NCBI RefSeq assembly: GCF_016545825.1
Contig: NC_052619.1
Span: forward strand, 3,859,501 to 3,923,500
Origin: Eucalyptus grandis
Taxonomy: Eukaryota; Streptophyta; Magnoliopsida; Myrtales; Myrtaceae
Length of the DNA stretch: 64,000 bases
Reading direction: 5' to 3'
Numbering within the stretch: position 1 is the first letter of the stretch; each line of letters begins with the position of its first letter. Of this stretch, positions 58,621 to 64,000 are shown in pieces. Under the pieces are notes generated by a model. The model was given only the letters and a program-made list of their open reading frames with translations. It had not been told where the DNA came from and made no database searches. Made by a program: the position numbers and the translations under genes.

Positions 58621-61131
58621 ACCTTTTTAATTTCTACACGTTCATCCCCTTTGGCCAATGTCACTTCCCGCCCCCCCCCCCTCTTAGCTGTCTTCTTTTG
58701 TTTTCTTCATGGCCGACTCCTCTCCTTCGTCCCATCTCTCTCTGCTGCTCCACCAAACCCCACGGACTCCCCACAGCTGCCCCCGATCCTTGGAGCTTCT
58801 GCTTTTGCTCTCTGTTCCCTCCTTCGAAGCTGGTCGTCTTCTCTGTCTCACGTGCGGCACCACCGAGTCAGCCTAGCAACGTCCCACGAAGTTGACTTCT
58901 CCATTTGGCATCACCGCTTCTTGCTTTCCCTCTGTCCAGTGACGTTGAGCAAAAACCAAAGCAGCCCCATCGTCTCTTCTTTCCGTCTAGCAACCACCGA
59001 AGCCAAGCCTCCCACGCCACCAGCAAACGGCCTGAGCCACCGCACCACTAGTCCGCCAAGTCCTCCGCGAGCTGCCGCCGAAATCAGCATCTTTAGAACA
59101 AGTTTTTCTTAGCTTGAGCAGCGAGCTTGTTGGCCGATTTCAGGCCATTCTGGACCCCCATCGGCATCGCCACTTTGGAGAAGATCGAGCCCCGTCGCGT
59201 CCCTGTCGATTTGATTCGAGCGTATCATTAAACAAGTGATTTTTACTCACCAATCCTCAATTAATAGGTTAATTATGTTTAGGATTGGATTAGTCTAAGT
59301 TAAGATGGATTAGGTGGTTAGATTAGATTATATTAGATTAGTAAATTTAATTAGATACCGATGCATGTTAGGTGGTTAGTTCGTGTAGTTAGAGCCTAGA
59401 CAAACTGTAGTATTTTTTTTTTTTTTTTTGGGTAGGGTAAGTGGTATTATAGCTTTGAACAAATTTACAAGAAAACTCGACCGGCTCCTAATCTTGCACT
59501 CTTAATACAAATGCAGGGAGAGTGGAAGGGAGCACAATCAAGAACCAGGAAAAGAAGAACAACACGGACTAAACAAAGCAAGGACCGAAGGTCCAGGAGA
59601 GACAACAAAGAGCTAAGACTAGCAAAGACCCTCCGCTGCTAGAAGAGAAGCCAACGTCCGGAAACCGAAGAGGCATGATGTTGAAGGACGCCGATCTAAG
59701 CATGCTCCTGTCGATCGCTGAAGATAGCTGGGTGGAAGCCCCAACTCCGCTGGAGACGTCTATTCCTCGGGATATCAGGGATATTAGAAAAACTTGCAGC
59801 TTTGTCCTTCACACTTTTGATAATGTGATTTTTGATTGACAAACTGTAGTATTTAACTAGAGTAGTTCGGTACTTTTTCGGACTCGTCTTGACTTCCAAT
59901 TAGGCTATAATGGGTTTAAGTTGGATTTATTGCATTTATTTAATATTTTCCGTAATTAATTATTTATTTATTTATTTTCCAAAAATTAAACCGAGATAGC
60001 CAGTGACTGGAAAATTACGCTGATTATAGCGGTGTAATCTTTTTATTTAATTTAGCCTTAAATTGTACTGATTGTGTATGAATTACATTTTTTGGAATTT
60101 ATTCTTAAATTGATTTAATTTCATTAATTAATTGGAAAATCACCGGGCGTCGGTTTATAGCGCCAAAAATATGTTTTGGACGGTGGAAAATTAGTGGGAT
60201 TTTCAAAAGTGAAAATATTGTATCTTTTGTTAAAGCCGACCGTGTACCCACACACACATATTTTTATCGAGAAGGATAAATATGGTGATTTGATTAAATG
60301 ATAATTTTCAGCATACCATGAAAGTATGGCTAGCAGCTTCTGGCTAGCATATAGATATTGATATTTGCGGCAGCTCATGGTGAGCATATATATATATATA
60401 TATATCGATATTTGCGGTAGCTTCTGGTGATTATATATATCTATCTATATATTAGCTAAAGTGAACAGTTCTGGACTATGGTCGGAATTATAGATAGTAT
60501 TTATTGAGATGACTGGGGAATAATCATGTTGACATATAATCGATTAGGTTGATTGATCGATAAGTCGATCTGAGTGAATGATTTGATGTGTTGATGTGAC
60601 TCGATGAGATTATGAATTGTGTTGACTTGCAGGAAGGATACTGAGGTCAAGGTAAGTCCTCTGATCTGTATTGTGCTTAGCTAGCCTTAAGACGTATTGG
60701 CTTCCTAATCGAGTCTTAATGAGTTAAACTTGCTGAGACATTGTCTCATTGGTTATTGTATAACAATTTTCAAGTCATTAGATGAAGTTAGTGGAAGACC
60801 GGAAGCCTCGAAGTCTGGAAAGGTGGAGATTAAAGAATCGGCGAACATGTCTGATTAGAGAGTCATAGGATAGTTCCCTTTTTGTTAAGCCGATATTGTT
60901 GTAAATAGCTTGGCATTGTATATAAACATGTTCGTTTATAAAAAGGCTTGCTTTGGTTGAAAAAGTTGGCTCTACTTTTCTATCCCATTGAATGAGATTA
61001 TTTATCTACTTCCGCACGTGCATTAAAATAAATGGGTCGGCGATGCTTCTTGAGACATTACTATTTACTCGACCAAGGAGAGATGGACATGCAAAAAAAA
61101 AGACATGTGCTCAGAGGACTAGGGCGTGACA
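57473..61131 (+). repeat. 3' LTR of the Gypsy element
   Basis: A 3659-bp LTR, which includes a LINE fragment (59416-59837) and a long CT microsatellite (58570-58619). A 238-codon frame at 58396-59112 arises from LTR sequence plus the CT run and is not a host gene. Confidence 0.9.
59416..59837 (-). mobile_element. 5'-truncated LINE inserted in the 3' LTR
   Basis: The 17-base repeat GACAAACTGTAGTATTT flanks it at 59399-59415 and 59838-59854. The corresponding 5' LTR has that sequence once (about 51557-51573). A T-run at the left end (59416-59429) is the poly-A tail read backwards. The body is GC-richer with no intact frame. The exact target duplication proves retroposition after the Gypsy insertion. 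Confidence 0.9.
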
Positions 61132-61136
61132 GTTAT

Positions 61137-62429
61137 CTTTTTTTATTCCCGAGAATAGATTTAGAACAGAATTAAAAAGTTTTTTTTTTAAAAGAAGTTA
61201 CTTTTTTGTTCTAAAAAATAACTCCAAAATCTTTTTTTTTTGGTTCTCTTCTTCTTCTCCCTCCTCCTTCTCCTCTAGCCAATTGCCAACCTTGGCCATG
61301 GCTAGCAACCAACTAAAGGAAGAAGAAGAAGAAGAAAAGAAAAAAATAGAAAAATATAATAAAAGCATTTAAAAATTAAAAGAAATATTGAGTCCCAGAA
61401 GAATTTGAGGATTGTATTAAACATTTTTTTTATTCCGAGAATCAAAATTTTAGACAATTATCAAATACTTTCAAATATTCAAAAACTTATCAATGGAATA
61501 GAATCTGAAAAAATCATTTCTGAGCAGAAATTGTTTTTAAAAAAAAATGGTTATTACATAAGCTTAATCTTGAAGATTTCAATAAGTTTAGGCTTCACCT
61601 CTGTTGCAAGCCCAAATTTATTTAAAATATTGGGCCAGTTAAAGTGCAATTTGTAACCAAGCCAACCTAGATGAAATTTATTTAATGCAGACATATTAAT
61701 CATATAAAATGTTCATAATGCCAAAATGCCTAAGTGCAATGGAGAATATGGATGCAATACCATCAATTCTATTTACGAGTTGGGGAATGATCCCTAATTT
61801 TCTTGTGTGATATATGACTTAGTGAAATAGTCAATGTTTATGTGTTAACATGGAGGCATTTGATTAGTGAATTATAAATATAAACATTATCTGTGTACAA
61901 ACCAAACTGAACACAAATGCAAATGATGGTGACATCTATAGTTCACCAATCAAAAGACTGATAAGTAGGCCTCCATCCAATAACAGAGAAAAATATGACT
62001 CTTTTCAAACTAGTTAGAGGGACAGTTACTAATATTTTGAGTAAAGCGGCAATTTTGGCTACTAGAATCTAGAATATGAAACAATTAATTTAATGGATAT
62101 ACATGAATCCTAAAACTAAACCTAACCTAGATTCTTCAAGTCTAATTGCGACGATTGCCACGTCTTAATCTCTTGTGATAGCTAAGGAAGAGGACTCAAT
62201 AGAAATCTCCTCTCCGTCACAAGACGGTTCGATCAATGATCAAGATTTCAAGAAAAACCAAAATTAGCCGTTCTCCCCAAATCAAGTCTCATGCCATCAA
62301 AAAATAGCCGAACAACGTGCGGACAAAGCAGAACAATCCGTTTCCGCAAAATCCATTTTGTGAGCCAAAAAATCATCGAAAATGATATACTTCCCTTGCA
62401 AAGCATAATCCCTACTAACTCTCTAGTTG
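61137..62429. other. intergenic, no gene seen
   Basis: AT-rich with poly-A/T patches. GAA-rich and CTT-rich stretches at 61250-61345 can pair, so a decayed foldback element is possible. Confidence 0.45.
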
Positions 62430-62696
62430 ATGGTCATGATTGCTTGTCGCGCCGATGGGAAACCCTTTGCGATTTGCGACGCGCCCTATATGGGCTTGGT
62501 GGCTTGCAGGCCGGCCATGACGCCACCAGATCCGCCACCCCCGGCGGGTGTGTGCTGCGACGCGCTCTCGCATGCCGACATGAAGTGTCTCGGCCAGTAC
62601 AAGGACTCGCCGCTCTTGCCCTCCCTCAGGATCGACCTGAAGCTCGCGCTACAGCTCCTTGAGAAGTGCCAGCTCCCTCATCCAGCCCCCTGCTGA
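62430..62696 (+). CDS. DIR1-type lipid-transfer protein ORF, no signal peptide, seven of eight cysteines
   Basis: The 88-residue frame ends C-Q-L-P-H-P-A-P-C. It matches the DIR1-like class of 2S/LTP-fold proteins, which are small apoplastic lipid carriers linked to systemic immunity. Family signatures seen are A-C-R-P-A-M-T-P-P-D-P, C-C-D-A-L-S-H-A-D-M and L-L-P-S-L. The sixth cysteine, in the usual C-x-C pair, is glycine (K-C-L-G-Q-Y), so one disulfide cannot form. The ORF lacks the hydrophobic leader such proteins need; only M-V-M-I-A precedes the domain, and the upstream DNA is AT-rich without a leader frame. GC content is higher than the surroundings. It may be a 5'-truncated copy or retrocopy, hence likely non-functional. 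The overlapping frame at 62291-62662 is a shadow. Confidence 0.65.
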   Translation: MVMIACRADGKPFAICDAPYMGLVACRPAMTPPDPPPPAGVCCDALSHADMKCLGQYKDSPLLPSLRIDLKLALQLLEKCQLPHPAPC

Positions 62697-62753
62697 TCAC
62701 TTTGTATTTGTGGGTGTGTGAGGGGTGGAAGAGAAAGGAGTGCCGGACACTTT

Positions 62754-63278
62754 AAGTATCAAAACTTGACACGGGAATACACTTAAATGCCAAACATTCG
62801 GAAAAGTACACTTAAAAGTGCCAAAATCAGGAAAAAAAATGGATCACTTAAGTGCTAATGGCGAGAAATTCAAACCAAAATACTGACGTGACATTTTTAT
62901 TGCGAGACAAGTGTAAATCGACGTCATTTTGCATGGTGACGTGGCTAGATAAGTAGAAAACGTCGTTTTACCTTGAATTTGAATTTTAATATAAATTTTA
63001 ATTACAACCCTCGCCCTGCAATCTTTTTTTCTTTAAATTTAATTTAATTAATATTTGTATTAAAATTCAAATCTGAAACAAAACGACATCGTTTTGGCTC
63101 TTCTTTGCTGACTCAACTTTCCAACGAACCACGTACATGACTTATTTTATTAGAAATAATCCACGTCGGATTTCCATCATCTTTCACTAGAGTTTGCACT
63201 TTAAAAAAAAAAAAACACTGAAGTATACCTTTCGAAATTTTTGGTATTTAAGTGTTCCCGTGCTAAGTTTTGGCACTT
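62754..63278. mobile_element. foldback (MITE-like) element with ~40-bp inverted ends
   Basis: The left end AAGTATCAAAACTTGACACG and the right end (complement AAGTGCCAAAACTTAGCACG) are inverted repeats continuing for about 40 bases with one indel. The interior has short inverted stretches such as AAAACGTCGTTTTA (62957-62970) and AAACGACATCGTTTTGG. No coding frame. The target duplication is not clear. Confidence 0.75.
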
Positions 63279-63706
63279 GCGCTGTACTTTTGCTATTAGC
63301 CCAATATATGATGATAATGCATATTATACATGATGATTTTTTATCAAGTGTTTAATTTCTATTTGCTTCGTGTGATTAACACAAAAATTCTTGCTTACAC
63401 TACCTATACCAGCTTATGAATTTATCAAATGATATCATGAGTACAAAGTCAGTGATTCTCTCTCTCTCTCCCTCTTCCTCTCCTTTAAATGTCTCATGCA
63501 CTAAGTTTTGGCACTTGCTCTGTACTTTTGCTATTAGCCCAATATCTGATGATAATGCATATTATACACGATGATTTTTTATTAAGTGTTTAATTTCTAT
63601 TTGCTTCGTGTGATTAACACAACAATTCTTGCTTACACTATCTATACCAGCTTATGAATTTATCAAATGATATCATGAGTACAAAGTGTGTGATTCTCTC
63701 TCTCTC
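63263..63706. repeat. two-copy tandem duplication of ~238 bp
   Basis: The unit starting CTAAGTTTTGGCACTTG (63263) is repeated from 63501 with about ten differences, each copy ending in a CT microsatellite. The first copy begins inside the right end of the foldback element, so the duplication includes the element's terminus. Confidence 0.9.
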
Positions 63707-63708
63707 TT

Positions 63709-63747
63709 CCCCCCGCCCCCCCCGTCCCCGTCCCCGTCCCCGTCCCG
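63709..63747 (-). repeat. C-rich tract (CCCCGT)n, G-quadruplex-capable on the minus strand
   Basis: CCCCCC, CCCCCCCC and four CCCCGT units in a row follow the CT microsatellite. The minus strand therefore has at least five runs of three or more G separated by one to three bases. Confidence 0.85.
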
Positions 63748-63749
63748 TT

Positions 63750-63930
63750 ACGCGTTATGTAATTTCTACGGGCGATCCAGTTGAGTTACCAAAGTAACCA
63801 CATAGTCGAATCAAAACTAATCCAGCGATATCCAAGAAATTATGTCAAATGTAGGTATTAGGAAAAAGGACATGTACGATGCTCACTTCAGTGTAACAAT
63901 ATTTTTATCATTGCTTTGATAAAATATTGA
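63750..63930. repeat. dispersed repeat, copy 2
   Basis: Diverged copy of 49030-49220 in the same orientation. The remaining bases to the window end show nothing recognisable. Confidence 0.7.
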
Positions 63931-64000
63931 TTACTTCAATAACATTGTGCAGTTAGAGAATCTGACGCGATAATATTTTATTATAAATCATCACCATAGC

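Larger units (their letters stand above)
49685..61131 (+). mobile_element. Gypsy (Del/Tekay-like) LTR retrotransposon, complete ends, degenerate
   Basis: The 5' LTR (49685-53336) and 3' LTR (57473-61131) are direct repeats starting TGTGRCATCC and ending GTGACA. A perfect 5-bp target duplication GTTAT flanks the element (49680-49684 and 61132-61136). The primer-binding site TGGTATCAGAGC (53349-53360) fits initiator methionine tRNA. The purine tract AAGAGGGGAAGAG (about 57459-57471) precedes the 3' LTR. The 4.1-kb interior holds decayed gag-pol. Very long LTRs and domain order suit the Del/Tekay chromovirus clade; this assignment is inference. Many LTR differences and pol stops point to an old insertion. 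Confidence 0.92.

Noticed and set aside
58396..59112. 238-codon frame rich in Leu-Ser repeats
   Set aside because: Lies in the Gypsy 3' LTR and is joined through the CT microsatellite; the matching frame in the 5' LTR is broken.
62291..62662. 123-codon frame overlapping the DIR1-like ORF
   Set aside because: Different frame with no domain; the DIR1 signatures are in the 62430 frame.

Overview
This is a plant nuclear window. The support is intron-containing genes with GT/AG borders, a pectin methylesterase, phytochelatin synthase, a UGT and an IBH1-type bHLH factor, plus abundant degenerate Copia and Gypsy retrotransposons, foldback elements and CT/AG microsatellites. Intergenic DNA is AT-rich and the genes are GC-richer. 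The gene styles and repeat flavour suggest a woody eudicot, possibly Myrtaceae (Eucalyptus-like). That taxonomic guess is inference, not something the bases prove.

Layout. 0.2-0.66 kb: decayed Gnk2/DUF26 gene (minus). 3.46-5.20 kb: intact two-exon pro-pectin methylesterase (plus). 5.7-6.1 kb: ~130-bp tandem repeats, followed by a non-autonomous LTR retrotransposon (6.1-7.56 kb) that has landed in the last exon of an eight-exon phytochelatin synthase gene (7.5-15.2 kb, minus). 17-18 kb: fragments of unrelated housekeeping genes (EF1B-beta, mitochondrial CPN60) beside a transposon-like end. 18-26.9 kb: repeats with no confident gene. 26.9-28.8 kb: a second copy of the pectin methylesterase locus, with an internal deletion that leaves only the 3' part of the gene. 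29.8-33.0 kb: two more decayed Gnk2 genes (minus). 33.9-37.1 kb: Copia remnant with foldback elements in and beside it. 41.0 kb: intact IBH1-like gene (plus). 42.5 kb: small A-tailed retroposon. 46.9-48.4 kb: intronless UGT92A-like glycosyltransferase (plus). 49.7-61.1 kb: one degenerate Gypsy element with ~3.65-kb LTRs and a perfect 5-bp target duplication. Its own LTRs carry a LINE fragment and a captured Copia integrase piece. 62.4 kb: DIR1-type lipid-transfer ORF without signal peptide and lacking one cysteine. 62.7-63.9 kb: foldback element, tandem duplication and G-run tract.

The genes do not form a pathway; the genome is eukaryotic and they are independent units. Three functional themes recur: cell-wall modification (pectin methylesterase and its truncated copy), metal/thiol chemistry (phytochelatin synthase), and defence or apoplast small proteins (three Gnk2 relics, DIR1-like). 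The main story is gene decay and remodelling by duplication and transposons. The best single observation is the phytochelatin synthase: its catalytic triad is intact, several conserved cysteines are lost, and its present stop codon lies inside a retrotransposon LTR. No clearly new multi-gene system was found.
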